Origin: Microbispora rosea
Lineage (GTDB): Bacteria; Actinomycetota; Actinomycetes; Streptosporangiales; Streptosporangiaceae
Assembly (NCBI RefSeq): GCF_900156315.1
Contig: NZ_FTNI01000011.1
Span: forward strand, 169,020 to 233,019
Length of the DNA stretch: 64,000 nucleotides
Direction of reading: 5' to 3'
The notes under the pieces were generated by a model. That model saw only the letters and a program-made list of their open reading frames with translations, did no database searches and was not told the origin of the DNA. Each line of letters opens with the position of its first letter. Position 1 is the first letter of the stretch. Below are positions 43,726 through 51,738 of this stretch, one piece after another. Made by a program: the position numbers and the translations under genes.

Positions 43726-44898
43726 TCATCCGCGGTTCCGGTTCTTGAGTTCGACCCTATCGGGTTTGCCGTTCGGCAGGAGCGGGATCTGGGGCACCAG
43801 CTCGACGGCGCGCGGCGCGGCGTAGGCGGGCAGCCGCTTCTTGGCGAAGTCCCTCAGCCCGCCGAGGGTGACCTCGTCGGCGTCGCGGGGAACCACGACG
43901 GCGACCACGATCTCGCCCCACTCGGGGTCGGGCCTGCCCACCACCACGACGTCGCGTACGGCGGGGTGCCCGGCCAGGACCTCGGCGACCGCGCCGGCCA
44001 CGACCTTGCGGCCGCCGGTGTTGATCACGTCGTCGGCCCGGCCCAGCACGGTGAGCCGTCCGTCCTCCATCGAGCCCAGGTCGGAGGTGACGAACCAGCC
44101 GCCCTCGAACGGCCGCTCCTCGCGCAGCCGGTAGCCCGAGAACAGCACCGGCCCCGCGATCCGCACCCGGCCGTCGCCGCCGATCTTGACCTCGACGCCG
44201 TCGAGCGGGACGCCGTCGTACACGCACCCGCCGCTCGTCTCGCTGGAGCCGTACGTGGTGACGATCCTCGCCCCCGCCGCGCGGGCCTCGGCCAGCAGGC
44301 CAGCGGGAGCGGCGGCCCCGCCGAGCAGGATCGTGGCGAAGGCCGCGACGTCGGCGCCCGCGTCCAGCATCCGCCGCAGCTGGGTGGGGACCAGCGAGAC
44401 GTGGTCGGCCCCGCTCGCGGCGACGTCGGCGGGGGAGAAGCGCGCGTGGACGATCGGCTCGGTGCCGCACAGCAGCGACCGGATGAGCACCTGCGCGCCC
44501 GAGATGTGCGACGGCGGCAGGCAGCACAGCCAGCGGTCGCCCTCGCGGGCGCCGAGCCTGGCCAGCGAGGCGCGGGCCGAGGCGAGCAGCGCCTCGGCCG
44601 TCAGCTCCACCCCCTTCGGCGTGCCGGTGGAGCCGGAGGTCGCGATGATCAGCGCGGCGTCGGACGGCTCGCCGTCCGGCTCGCGCCGCACGCCGTCGGG
44701 GGTGACGACATGGGTGGGGCGCAGCGCGGCGAGCGTCGCCTCCAGCGCGGGCCTCGGGAGGTCGGGCGACAGCGGCAGCACGGCGGGCCCGTCGCCCGTC
44801 AGGGCCTGCCGTACGGCCTCGGACAGGGCGGGACCCGGAGGCAGGACGACGGCGTGCACGGGTCGCTGTCCCGGGCGGTGTCCGTGAGGGCTGAGCAC
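43726..44898 (-). CDS. menE: o-Succinylbenzoate-CoA ligase
   Basis: A 390-residue AMP-forming ligase that activates o-succinylbenzoate with CoA in menaquinone synthesis. The P-loop-like motif is IIATSGSTGTPKGVELT, then PPSHISGAQVLIRSLL, TTYGSSETSGGCVYDG, SDLGSMEDGRLTVLGRADDVI and the catalytic lysine in LPNGKPDRVELK. It is shorter than general acyl-CoA ligases, as MenE proteins of actinobacteria often are. GTG 44898 was chosen because longer in-frame starts would run into the menB leader. Its divergent neighbour menB supports the assignment. Confidence 0.92.
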   Translation of the reverse strand: MLSPHGHRPGQRPVHAVVLPPGPALSEAVRQALTGDGPAVLPLSPDLPRPALEATLAALRPTHVVTPDGVRREPDGEPSDAALIIATSGSTGTPKGVELTAEALLASARASLARLGAREGDRWLCCLPPSHISGAQVLIRSLLCGTEPIVHARFSPADVAASGADHVSLVPTQLRRMLDAGADVAAFATILLGGAAAPAGLLAEARAAGARIVTTYGSSETSGGCVYDGVPLDGVEVKIGGDGRVRIAGPVLFSGYRLREERPFEGGWFVTSDLGSMEDGRLTVLGRADDVINTGGRKVVAGAVAEVLAGHPAVRDVVVVGRPDPEWGEIVVAVVVPRDADEVTLGGLRDFAKKRLPAYAAPRAVELVPQIPLLPNGKPDRVELKNRNRG

Positions 44899-44940
44899 GG
44901 TCGTAAGGTTAGTCCCGGCGCGGTGGCCGGAGGCGACCGC

Positions 44941-45025
44941 CTGGTCGGTGACGGCGCCTGGTTCATGACGGCGCGTGGTCGGTGACGGCGCCTCGTTGGT
45001 GCGGGAGCGCCTGGTTGGTGACGGC
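44941..45025. repeat. Degenerate 17-bp tandem repeat between menE and menB
   Basis: About five imperfect units around GGTGACGGCGCCTGGTT occupy most of the menE/menB intergenic region. They may overlap the divergent promoters. There is no coding potential. Confidence 0.7.
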
Positions 45026-45037
45026 GAAGGAGCGGGT

Positions 45038-45868
45038 GTGACGAGCGGGGTCGACTGGAAGCGGTCGGGCGAGTACGAGGACATCATCTACGAGACCGCG
45101 GAGGGGATGGCGAAGATCACCATCAACCGCCCCGAGCGGCACAACGCCTTCCGGCCCACGACCTTGTTCGAGCTCCGCGAGGCCTTCAACCGCGCCCAGG
45201 AGGACACCGAGGTCGGTGTGATCATCTTCACCGGCGCCGGGGACAAGGCGTTCTGCTCCGGCGGCGATCAGAAGATCCGCGGCGACGACGGCTACGTGGA
45301 CGACAAGACCCACGGCATCGGCCGGCTCAACGTCCTGGACCTGCAGGTGCAGATCCGCCGCTGCCCCAAGCCGGTCATCGCCATGGTGGCGGGCTACGCC
45401 ATCGGCGGCGGCCACGTGCTGCACGTCTGCTGCGACCTGACGATCGCCGCCGACAACGCCAGGTTCGGCCAGACCGGCCCCAAGGTGGGTTCGTTCGACG
45501 GCGGGTACGGCTCCTGGCTGCTCGCCGAGACGGTGGGCCTCAAGCGGGCCCGCGAGATCTGGTACCTGTGCCGCCAGTACGACGCGGAGACCGCGCTCCA
45601 GTGGGGCCTGGTCAACGCGGTGGTGCCGCTGGAGCGCCTGGAGGAGGAGACCGTCCAGTGGGCCCGCGAGCTGCTGGAGAAGTCGCCCCTCGCGCTGCGC
45701 ATGCTGAAGGGCGCGCTCAACGCGGTGACCGACGGCGCGGCCGGGATGCAGCAGTTCGCCGGCGACGCGACGTTGATCTACTACATGAGCGAGGAGGCCC
45801 AGGAGGGCCGCGACGCGTTCAAGGAGAAGCGCAAGCCGGACTTCTCGAAGTTCCCCCGCCGTCCGTAG
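45038..45868 (+). CDS. menB: 1,4-dihydroxy-2-naphthoyl-CoA synthase
   Basis: A 276-residue crotonase-fold enzyme that cyclises o-succinylbenzoyl-CoA. Diagnostic MenB blocks are [78 protein letters not shown] and the C-terminal [18 protein letters not shown]. The GSFDGGYG loop distinguishes MenB from other hydratases. GTG 45038 has GAAGGAG about seven bases upstream. It is followed by a U-tract terminator, so menD has its own promoter. Confidence 0.96.
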   Translation: MTSGVDWKRSGEYEDIIYETAEGMAKITINRPERHNAFRPTTLFELREAFNRAQEDTEVGVIIFTGAGDKAFCSGGDQKIRGDDGYVDDKTHGIGRLNVLDLQVQIRRCPKPVIAMVAGYAIGGGHVLHVCCDLTIAADNARFGQTGPKVGSFDGGYGSWLLAETVGLKRAREIWYLCRQYDAETALQWGLVNAVVPLERLEEETVQWARELLEKSPLALRMLKGALNAVTDGAAGMQQFAGDATLIYYMSEEAQEGRDAFKEKRKPDFSKFPRRP

Positions 45869-45903
45869 AAGGCCGCGTGATGACGGCGGCTTCTCCTTTT
45901 TGC
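45867..45903 (+). terminator. Rho-independent terminator after menB
   Basis: AGAAG(G)CCGC pairs with GCGGCTTCT with one bulged G across GTGATGACG, and is followed directly by CCTTTTTG. It is one of the few hairpins in the window with a true U-tract. Confidence 0.75.
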
Positions 45904-45986
45904 CGTACGCTTGCGGCTGCGGGAACGGGAGGAGACGGGCGGGTGGATATAAACCGGGCCGGCCGGGGCGTTTCGGAGGCGCGGCG

Positions 45987-47636
45987 GTGAACCCGGCGAC
46001 CGCCCTCTCGACCGTCCTGATCGACGAACTGGTGCGTTGCGGGGTCACCGATGTGGTGCTCGCCCCGGGTTCCCGGTCGGCGCCGCTGGCGCTCGCCGCG
46101 CACGCGGAGTCGCGGGTGCGGCTGCACGTGCGCGTCGACGAGCGGTCGGCCTCGTACCTCGCGCTCGGCCTGGCCAAGCGGTCCGAGCGGCCGGTGGCCC
46201 TGATCTGTACCTCGGGCACGGCAGCGGCCAACTTCCACCCCGCCGTGATCGAGGCGTCCGAGTCCGGCGTGCCGCTGCTCCTGCTGACCGCCGACCGGCC
46301 GCCCGAGCTGCGCGGCACCGGCGCCAATCAAACGATCGACCAGGTCAAGCTGTACGGCTCGGCCGTGCGCTGGTTCGCCGAGGTCGGGGTGCCTGAGGAT
46401 CGGCCGGGCCAGGTCGCCTACTGGCGGTCGCTGGTGTGCCGGGCCTGCCAGCGCGCCGCCGGGCCGCCGGACCCCGGGCCCGTCCACCTCAACGTGGCCT
46501 TCCGCGAGCCGCTGATCCCCGACGGCGACGCGAGCTGGTGCGAGCCGCTGGACGGCGACGCCTCCGGCGCGTGGTTCCGGGCGCGGGTCGCGCCGCCCTC
46601 CGCCGCCCTGCACATCCCGCCGACCCGGCGCGGGGTGCTGGTCGTCGGCGACGGCGCCGCCAACGTGCGGCGATACGTCGCCGCCGCGGGAATGGCGGGC
46701 TGGCCGGTGCTGTCGGAGCCCAACGGCGGCGGCAGGTACGGCGACCACGCCGTCTCGACCTACCACTTCCTGCTGGGCGACCAGGAGTGGGCCGACGCCC
46801 ACCGGCCCGACGTCGTGGTCACCCTCGGCCGCCCAGGCCTGTCGCGCCCGCTGCTGTCGTGGCTGCGCCGGGCCGAGGAGCACATCGTGGTCTCCCCCGA
46901 CCTGACCCGGTGGCCCGACCCGACCCGCTCGGCGACGCAGGTGGCCCAGGCCGTGGAGATCCCGATCGCGGCGGGAGGCGACGCCTGGCTGCGGGCCTGG
47001 CGGCACGCCGACCACGTGGCCCGCGACGCGATCGACGCCGTGCTCGACTCCTCCGGGCTGACCGAGCCGCGGCTGGCCAGGGACCTCGTCGAGGTGCTGC
47101 CCAACGGCTCGCTGCTGTTCTGCGGGTCGTCCATGCCGATCCGCGACCTCGACCAGGCCATGCGCCCCCGGCGGGGGCTGCGGCTGATGGCCAACCGGGG
47201 CGCGTCGGGCATCGACGGCCTGGTCTCCTCCGCCGTGGGGGCGGCGCTCGCCCACAACGGCCCGGCGTACGCGCTGATCGGCGACCTCACGCTGCTGCAC
47301 GACCAGAACGGCCTGATCCTCGGCCCGCGCGAGCCCCGGCCCGACCTGTGCCTCGTGGTGGTGAACAACGACGGCGGCGGCATCTTCTCGCTGCTGCCGC
47401 AGGCCGCGCTGGAGGACCCGTTCGAGCGGGTGTTCGGCACCCCCCACGGGGTGGATTTCGGTTACGTCGCCGCCGCGAGCGGCCTGCCGTACACGCTGGT
47501 CGAGGACCCGGAGGAGCTGTCCAGGGCGATCAAGGGGGACGGCCTGCGCATCGTGGAGGCGCGCACCGACCGGGTGAGCAACGCGGCCGTCCACGCCGCG
47601 ATGCGCGACGCCGTCCGCGCCGCGATGCGCGACTGA
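45987..47636 (+). CDS. menD: SEPHCHC synthase
   Basis: A 549-residue ThDP-dependent enzyme that joins isochorismate and 2-oxoglutarate (2-succinyl-5-enolpyruvyl-6-hydroxy-3-cyclohexene-1-carboxylate synthase). The N-terminal pyrimidine-binding domain has VLAPGSRSAPLALAA, DERSASYLALGLAK and ICTSGTAAANFHPAVIEA. The C-terminal pyrophosphate-binding domain has MANRGASGIDGLVSSAVG, LIGDLTLLHDQNGLI and VVNNDGGGIFSLLPQ. The GTG 45987 start follows CGGAGG. No menC or menH lies next to it. Confidence 0.96.
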   Translation: MNPATALSTVLIDELVRCGVTDVVLAPGSRSAPLALAAHAESRVRLHVRVDERSASYLALGLAKRSERPVALICTSGTAAANFHPAVIEASESGVPLLLLTADRPPELRGTGANQTIDQVKLYGSAVRWFAEVGVPEDRPGQVAYWRSLVCRACQRAAGPPDPGPVHLNVAFREPLIPDGDASWCEPLDGDASGAWFRARVAPPSAALHIPPTRRGVLVVGDGAANVRRYVAAAGMAGWPVLSEPNGGGRYGDHAVSTYHFLLGDQEWADAHRPDVVVTLGRPGLSRPLLSWLRRAEEHIVVSPDLTRWPDPTRSATQVAQAVEIPIAAGGDAWLRAWRHADHVARDAIDAVLDSSGLTEPRLARDLVEVLPNGSLLFCGSSMPIRDLDQAMRPRRGLRLMANRGASGIDGLVSSAVGAALAHNGPAYALIGDLTLLHDQNGLILGPREPRPDLCLVVVNNDGGGIFSLLPQAALEDPFERVFGTPHGVDFGYVAAASGLPYTLVEDPEELSRAIKGDGLRIVEARTDRVSNAAVHAAMRDAVRAAMRD

Positions 47637-47785
47637 TCCTCTCCCGGTCCTCTCGCGGTCCTCTCCGGGCCGGAGACGGCGGACGCCCGTCCTTCTGCCG
47701 GGTTACCCGCCATGGTCCTTCCGACGGATGCCGCACCCGTGGGGCGACGGCAGAATGGGTGCTGTCATCGCATAGAGGGAGTGAG

Positions 47786-48427
47786 ATGCACGTCGACGAG
47801 TGGCTGCAGACCATCCCGTCCGTCTGGGTCTACGTGCTCGTGGGCGCCGTCATCGGGCTGGAGAGTCTGGGCATCCCGCTCCCGGGTGAGATCGTGCTGG
47901 TGAGCGCCGCGCTGCTGTCGTCCAGAGGGGTCGTGGACCCTTTGGTCGTCGGGCTCTGCGCGAGCGGCGGCGCGATCGTGGGGGACTCCATCGGCTACCT
48001 GATCGGCCGCAAGGGCGGACGGGCGCTGTTCGACCGGCTGGGACGGCGCTTCCCCAAGCACTTCGGCCCCGCGCACATCGCCAGGGCGGAGCACATGTTC
48101 AACCGCCACGGGATGTGGGCGGTGTTCTTCGGCCGCTTTATCGCCCTGCTGCGGATCCTCGCCGGGCCGCTGGCCGGGGCCCTGCACATGCCGTACTGGC
48201 GCTTCCTCGTCGCCAACGTCCTCGGCGGCGTCGCGTGGGCAGGCGGGACCACGGCCGGGGTCTACTACCTGGGTGTGGTGGCCGACAAGTGGCTCAAGGG
48301 CTTCTCCTGGGTGGGGCTGGTGGTCGCCGTCCTGGTCGGCATCGGCACCACCCTGTGGCTCAAGCGCAAGGCCGCCAAGGCCGCGAGCGAGGAGGAGACC
48401 GTGCCGGAGACCGTCAGCGCCTCGTAA
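47786..48427 (+). CDS. DedA-family membrane protein
   Basis: A 213-residue DedA (SNARE-associated) protein. VGAVIGLESLGIPLPGEIVLVSAALL contains the conserved re-entrant loop with ESLGIPLPGE. GDSIGYLIGRKGGR and FFGRFIALLRILAGPLAGALHMPYWRF follow, with the family arginine in FFGRF. C-terminal helices end in a charged tail. DedA proteins are implicated in lipid-carrier flipping and envelope homeostasis; this member's substrate is unknown. GAGGGAGTG precedes ATG 47786. Confidence 0.92.
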   Translation: MHVDEWLQTIPSVWVYVLVGAVIGLESLGIPLPGEIVLVSAALLSSRGVVDPLVVGLCASGGAIVGDSIGYLIGRKGGRALFDRLGRRFPKHFGPAHIARAEHMFNRHGMWAVFFGRFIALLRILAGPLAGALHMPYWRFLVANVLGGVAWAGGTTAGVYYLGVVADKWLKGFSWVGLVVAVLVGIGTTLWLKRKAAKAASEEETVPETVSAS

Positions 48428-48482
48428 CGCGCCGTCCGTTTTCCGCCGGTCTTCGGGGCGGGCGCAGGGCCACGATAAGGAC

Positions 48483-48989
48483 ATGGCGTTCGACATCAGG
48501 GCCATCGCGCCCGACGTGTGTGACCAGCTCAGGAAGACCGACGACGCCGGGCGGAGGCCGCGCCGGATCGTCGAGGAGGAGGGCGGCAGCCCGCTGCGCT
48601 GCTGCCTGCGCCGCTCCCGGCCCGGGGAGGCGGTCCTGCTCGCGGCCTACGCGCCGCTGCGCCGCTGGGCGCTGGAGACCGGCGCCGACCCCGGGGCGTA
48701 CGAGGAGGTCGGTCCGGTGTTCGTCCACGAGGAGCCGTGTGAAGGGCCCCAGCCGGAAGCAGGGCCCGGCTATCCGGCGGCGATGGGCGGCCCGCGGCGG
48801 GTCTTCCGCACCTACCGCGCCGACGGCTCCATCCTGGACGGGCACCTCGTGGAGGCGCACCGGTCGGAAGACCCCGTCGCGGCGTCGACCCTGCTGGACG
48901 TCCTGCTGGAGGACCCGGAGACCGCGGTGGTCCACGTGCGGGCCGTGGAGTTCGGCTGCTTCCTGTTCGAGGTGCGGCGCAGCGTGTAG
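48483..48989 (+). CDS. DUF1203 family protein
   Basis: A 168-residue soluble protein with RRIVEEEGGSPLRCCLRRSRPGEAVLLAAYAPL, VGPVFVHEEPC and FRTYRADGSILDGHLVE, the conserved core of DUF1203. The CxxC-free cysteine pair (CC) and His residues are conserved-looking, but no activity has been assigned to the family. ATG 48483 was chosen. It begins 55 bases after the DedA gene and is probably in the same transcript. Confidence 0.88.
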   Translation: MAFDIRAIAPDVCDQLRKTDDAGRRPRRIVEEEGGSPLRCCLRRSRPGEAVLLAAYAPLRRWALETGADPGAYEEVGPVFVHEEPCEGPQPEAGPGYPAAMGGPRRVFRTYRADGSILDGHLVEAHRSEDPVAASTLLDVLLEDPETAVVHVRAVEFGCFLFEVRRSV

Positions 48990-49018
48990 GACAATCCCGC
49001 TTCCGGTGATGCGCCGGC

Positions 49019-49093
49019 CGCTATCGCCTCAAGCGGCTGACCGAGATCGGCGGGCTGGACCTGACCGACCCCGGCGCGCGGCTCCCGGAGCGT
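49019..49093 (+). pseudogene. PucR-type HTH C-terminal remnant
   Basis: This short frame encodes RYRLKRLTEIGGLDLTDPG followed by ARLPER. It closely resembles the end of PucR/CdaR-family regulators (xxNTVRYRLxRIxELTGLDLxDPxxRL). A stop precedes it in frame and nothing else of the gene remains, so it is a relic. It lies just before the SRPBCC/ArsR operon. Confidence 0.6.
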
Positions 49094-49108
49094 ACGCGCC
49101 GCCCAATG

Positions 49109-49170
49109 TGCAACCGACGGTTGCGTGAATGGCGGCCTGGCGATAGCCTCATGTGCAACCGAAAGTTGCA
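49109..49170. promoter_or_regulatory. Two operator-like palindromes before the SRPBCC/ArsR operon
   Basis: TGCAACCGACGGTTGCG (49109-49125) and TGCAACCGAAAGTTGCA (49154-49170) share the inverted repeat TGCAAC-N5-GTTGCA. Their centres are 45 bases apart. The second ends next to the GGAGG ribosome site of the first gene. They fit autorepression by the ArsR-type protein encoded at 49639. Confidence 0.75.
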
Positions 49171-49180
49171 GGAGGCTGAC

Positions 49181-49642
49181 GTGGAGTTCGGCACCATCGA
49201 GCGTGAGATCTACATCGAGGCGTCACCGGAGATCGTCTTCGAGGTCGTGAGCAGCCCCGGCCACCTCAAGGAGTGGTGGCCGGACGACGCCAGGTACGAG
49301 CCGGCCCCCGGGGCGGCGGGGGACATCGTCTTCGGCGACCCCGACGCCGGCGGGGCGGTGGTGTCGTTCACCGTCGTCGACGTGCGGCCCCCACGTACGT
49401 TCTCGTTCCGCTGGACGCACCCGGCGGGCGAGGTCGCGGCGGAGGGCAATTCGCTGCTGGTCACCTTCGACCTGACCCCCTCGGGTGCCGGGACGCTGCT
49501 CAAGATGACCGAGTCCGGCTTCCGCGAGATGGGCTGGGAGGCCGCCGTCCTCGAACAGCAGTACCGGGAGCACGCCACCGGCTGGGACTTCTACCTGCCG
49601 CGGCTGGCGCCGTACGTCGCGACGCTGCGGGTGCGGCCGTGA
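49181..49642 (+). CDS. SRPBCC (AHSA1-like) protein
   Basis: A 153-residue helix-grip protein of the AHSA1 subfamily: VEFGTIEREIYIEASPEIVFEVVSSPGHLKEWW, then VRPPRTFSFRWTHP and LLKMTESGF, ending WDFYLPRLAPYVATL. GTG 49181 is preferred because GGAGG lies five bases upstream; ATG starts at 49106 and 49151 lie inside the operator repeats. Such genes are typically cotranscribed with an ArsR regulator, as here (GTGA overlap). The ligand is unknown. Confidence 0.88.
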   Translation: MEFGTIEREIYIEASPEIVFEVVSSPGHLKEWWPDDARYEPAPGAAGDIVFGDPDAGGAVVSFTVVDVRPPRTFSFRWTHPAGEVAAEGNSLLVTFDLTPSGAGTLLKMTESGFREMGWEAAVLEQQYREHATGWDFYLPRLAPYVATLRVRP

Positions 49643-49989
49643 GCGTCACGGCGGCCGAGGACGTCGACGACGGCCTCTGGTCCGCGATCGGAGACCCGAC
49701 CCGGCGGCGGATGCTCGACCTGCTGCTCATCGAGGGCGACGGCACCGCGACATCGCTGGCCCAGCGGCTTCCGGTCACCCGTCAGGCGGTGGCCAAGCAC
49801 CTCGGCGTCCTCGACCGGGCCGGCCTGGTCCGGGGGACGCCGGCGGGCCGGGAGAAGCGGTATCGGGTGGACGACGCCCAGCTCGCCCGCGCGGTGGCCC
49901 AGCTGTCGTCCGTCGGGGCGGCGTGGGACGCCCGGCTGCGGCGGATCAAGCGGATCGCCGAGGCGATCCAGCGCACCCAACAGGACTGA
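49639..49989 (+). CDS. ArsR-family winged-helix regulator
   Basis: A 116-residue regulator. DGLWSAIGDPTRRRMLDLLLIEGDGTATSLAQRLPVTRQAVAKHLGVLDRAGLV is the classical ArsR HTH without metal-binding cysteines. A C-terminal helix ends in QRTQQD. This is the AHSA1-linked ArsR subgroup. It overlaps the upstream SRPBCC gene by four bases and precedes a second one by 21 bases. It should bind the TGCAAC-N5-GTTGCA repeats upstream. Confidence 0.9.
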   Translation: MSVTAAEDVDDGLWSAIGDPTRRRMLDLLLIEGDGTATSLAQRLPVTRQAVAKHLGVLDRAGLVRGTPAGREKRYRVDDAQLARAVAQLSSVGAAWDARLRRIKRIAEAIQRTQQD

Positions 49990-50010
49990 CGAGACCGAGG
50001 AGAACCGAAG

Positions 50011-50454
50011 GTGGCGGACATTCTGCACAGGATCGGGGTCAAGACCCCGGCGCCGGAGAAGGTGTACGACGCGCTGACGACCGTCGAAGGCCTCGCCGGC
50101 TGGTGGACCGACGACACGAAGGGGAGCGGCGACGTCGGCGGCGTGCTCGAGTTCCGGTTCCCGCCCGGCGGCTTCGACATGGAGGTCGTCGAGCTGCGTC
50201 CGTCCGAGCGGGTGGCGTGGCGGGTGGTCGACGGCCCCGAGGAATGGGTCGGAACGACGATCGACTGGGACCTCCGGCAGGACGGCGACTACACGATCGT
50301 GCTGTTCAGGCACCGGGGCTGGAAGGAGCCCGTGGAGTTCATGCACCACTGCAGCACCAAGTGGGCCACGTTCCTGATGAGCCTGAAGTCCCTGGTGGAG
50401 ACCGGCGAGGGCGCGCCGGCGCCCCGGGACGTCCAGATCAGCGACTGGCACTGA
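50011..50454 (+). CDS. SRPBCC (AHSA1-like) protein, second copy
   Basis: A 147-residue protein beginning ADILHRIGVKTPAPEKVYDALTTVEGLAGWWT, with VVELRPSERVAWRVVDGPEEWVGT and CSTKWATFLMSLKSLVETG, the pattern of SRPBCC domain proteins similar to AHSA1/YndB. It differs clearly from the first gene of the operon, so the two are not recent duplicates. GTG 50011 follows GAGGAG. Confidence 0.88.
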   Translation: MADILHRIGVKTPAPEKVYDALTTVEGLAGWWTDDTKGSGDVGGVLEFRFPPGGFDMEVVELRPSERVAWRVVDGPEEWVGTTIDWDLRQDGDYTIVLFRHRGWKEPVEFMHHCSTKWATFLMSLKSLVETGEGAPAPRDVQISDWH

Positions 50455-50502
50455 GAGATCGGTGGCGCTGAGCGGGCGGCCGGAACCGGGCCGGCGCGCC
50501 GC

Positions 50503-51120
50503 TCAGCGGGGTCGCAGCCCGTCGAGGATGAGCCGGGCGATGTGCGCGGAGCGCTCCCGGCTGGTTTCCGCGCCCGCGTGGCGGATCGCGGCGAAGGCGC
50601 CGGCGACCAGGGCCATCACCTCGCCGACGGTGAGGTCGGGGCGTACGGCGCCGGCTGCCTGCGCGCGATCGAGCAGGTCCGCGACACGGCGCGTGAGGTC
50701 CGCCGCGACATCGGGGGCGGCGGTACGCAGGTCGAACTCGGCCGCCACCAGCGCGCTCTTCACCGCCACGTTCTCCGCGCCGCTCGCCATCATCGCGGAC
50801 AGCAGCGTGAACAGGGCGGTGGGATCGCCGGTTGTGGCGAGTGCCTCCCCTTCCGCCACCAGTTTCCTGATCTGGTCGATCGCGACGGCGAGATAGAGCG
50901 CCTCCTTCGTCGGGAAGTGCCGGTGGACGGTGCCCGGACCGACGCCCGCGCGGCGGGCGATCTCGTCGAGCGAGACGCCGAGCCCCTCCGTCGCGAACAG
51001 CCGCTGCGCGGTCCGCAGGACGCGTTCGCGATTGCGGCGCGCGTCGGCCCGCAGCTCACGGTCGCTTCCGGGACCTGCCGCCGGGTTCGCCGGGCCTGGT
51101 CGAGATGGCTGGCTGGACAT
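50503..51120 (-). CDS. TetR-family regulator
   Basis: A 205-residue repressor. LRADARRNRERVLRTAQRLFATEGLGVSLDEIARRAGVGPGTVHRHFPTKEALYLAV is the HTH, of the group using HRHFPTKEAL. The C-terminal part resembles TetR_C_33-like domains with FTLLSAMM. ATG 51120 was chosen. It is divergent from the SnoaL-like gene, with two direct repeats between them that are likely operators. Confidence 0.9.
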   Translation of the reverse strand: MSSQPSRPGPANPAAGPGSDRELRADARRNRERVLRTAQRLFATEGLGVSLDEIARRAGVGPGTVHRHFPTKEALYLAVAIDQIRKLVAEGEALATTGDPTALFTLLSAMMASGAENVAVKSALVAAEFDLRTAAPDVAADLTRRVADLLDRAQAAGAVRPDLTVGEVMALVAGAFAAIRHAGAETSRERSAHIARLILDGLRPR

Positions 51121-51134
51121 ACGCGGATCAGCAT

Positions 51135-51187
51135 AACCGGGGCGCCGCACCGCATAGTATGGGCAGAACCGGGGCGGCGCACCGGTT
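51135..51187. promoter_or_regulatory. Pair of direct repeats, likely TetR operator
   Basis: AACCGGGGCGCCGCACCG (51135-51152) and AACCGGGGCGGCGCACCG (51167-51184) differ at one base and are 32 bases apart, three helical turns. The second extends into the inverted repeat AACCGG...CCGGTT (51167-51187). They occupy the divergent promoter region. Confidence 0.75.
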
Positions 51188-51238
51188 AGGCCTCGCGTCG
51201 CCCATGACCGATCCGCCGGCCACGAGGAGACCACGCCG

Positions 51239-51625
51239 ATGACCACACGCGAGGACGCGACCGCCCTGGTGCTCCGGATGCAGGAGTGCTTCAACAGCCG
51301 GCGCTTCGACCAGGCCGCCGACCTGCACACCCCCGGCTTCTTCAGCCATCCGCTCGGCGTCCCCGGGTTCGAGGCGGGCAAGCGGGCCTGGCGCGCGCTC
51401 GTCGCCCGGTATCCCGGCATCCGCGTCGTCGCTCAGGACATCTTGGTCGACGGCGACAAGGCCGCCGTCCGCTCGACCGTCGAGGGGATCACGGCTGCGG
51501 ACGGCGACGAAGGGCCCATGCTGTTCGAGATCTTCCGCATCGACGACGGCCGGTTCGCGGAGATGTGGGGGGCCGGCTCGGGATTCCCGCCCGCGGCCGG
51601 TCCCGAGGACGTGGTCGCCGGATGA
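51239..51625 (+). CDS. SnoaL/NTF2-like protein
   Basis: A 128-residue cone-fold protein: ALVLRMQECFNSRRFDQAADLHTPGFFSHP, then GFEAGKRAWRALVARYPGIRV and FEIFRIDDGRFAEMWGAG. These match nuclear-transport-factor-2 family SnoaL-like proteins, which include polyketide cyclases and many uncharacterised enzymes. It is probably the target of the divergent TetR repressor. Confidence 0.85.
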   Translation: MTTREDATALVLRMQECFNSRRFDQAADLHTPGFFSHPLGVPGFEAGKRAWRALVARYPGIRVVAQDILVDGDKAAVRSTVEGITAADGDEGPMLFEIFRIDDGRFAEMWGAGSGFPPAAGPEDVVAG

Positions 51626-51631
51626 GCCGTC

Positions 51632-51738
51632 GGCGGCGACCTCGTCCAGCAGCGACGGGATCGGCTCGACCCCGATGCCCGGGCCGGTGGGCACGGTCAG
51701 ATGCCCGTTCTCCCGCGGGTACAGCCCGTCGGGGCCGC
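51632..51738 (-). pseudogene. Enolase-superfamily (racemase/MenC-like) C-terminal remnant
   Basis: Directly after the M20 peptidase stop, the minus strand reads SGPDGLYPRENGHLTVPTG followed by PGIGVEPIPSLLDEVAA. This is the typical tail of enolase-superfamily enzymes such as dipeptide epimerase, N-acylamino-acid racemase or o-succinylbenzoate synthase. No barrel domain or metal ligands remain. It is the stump of a third gene in the dipeptidase/M20 operon, or of a lost menC. Confidence 0.5.
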
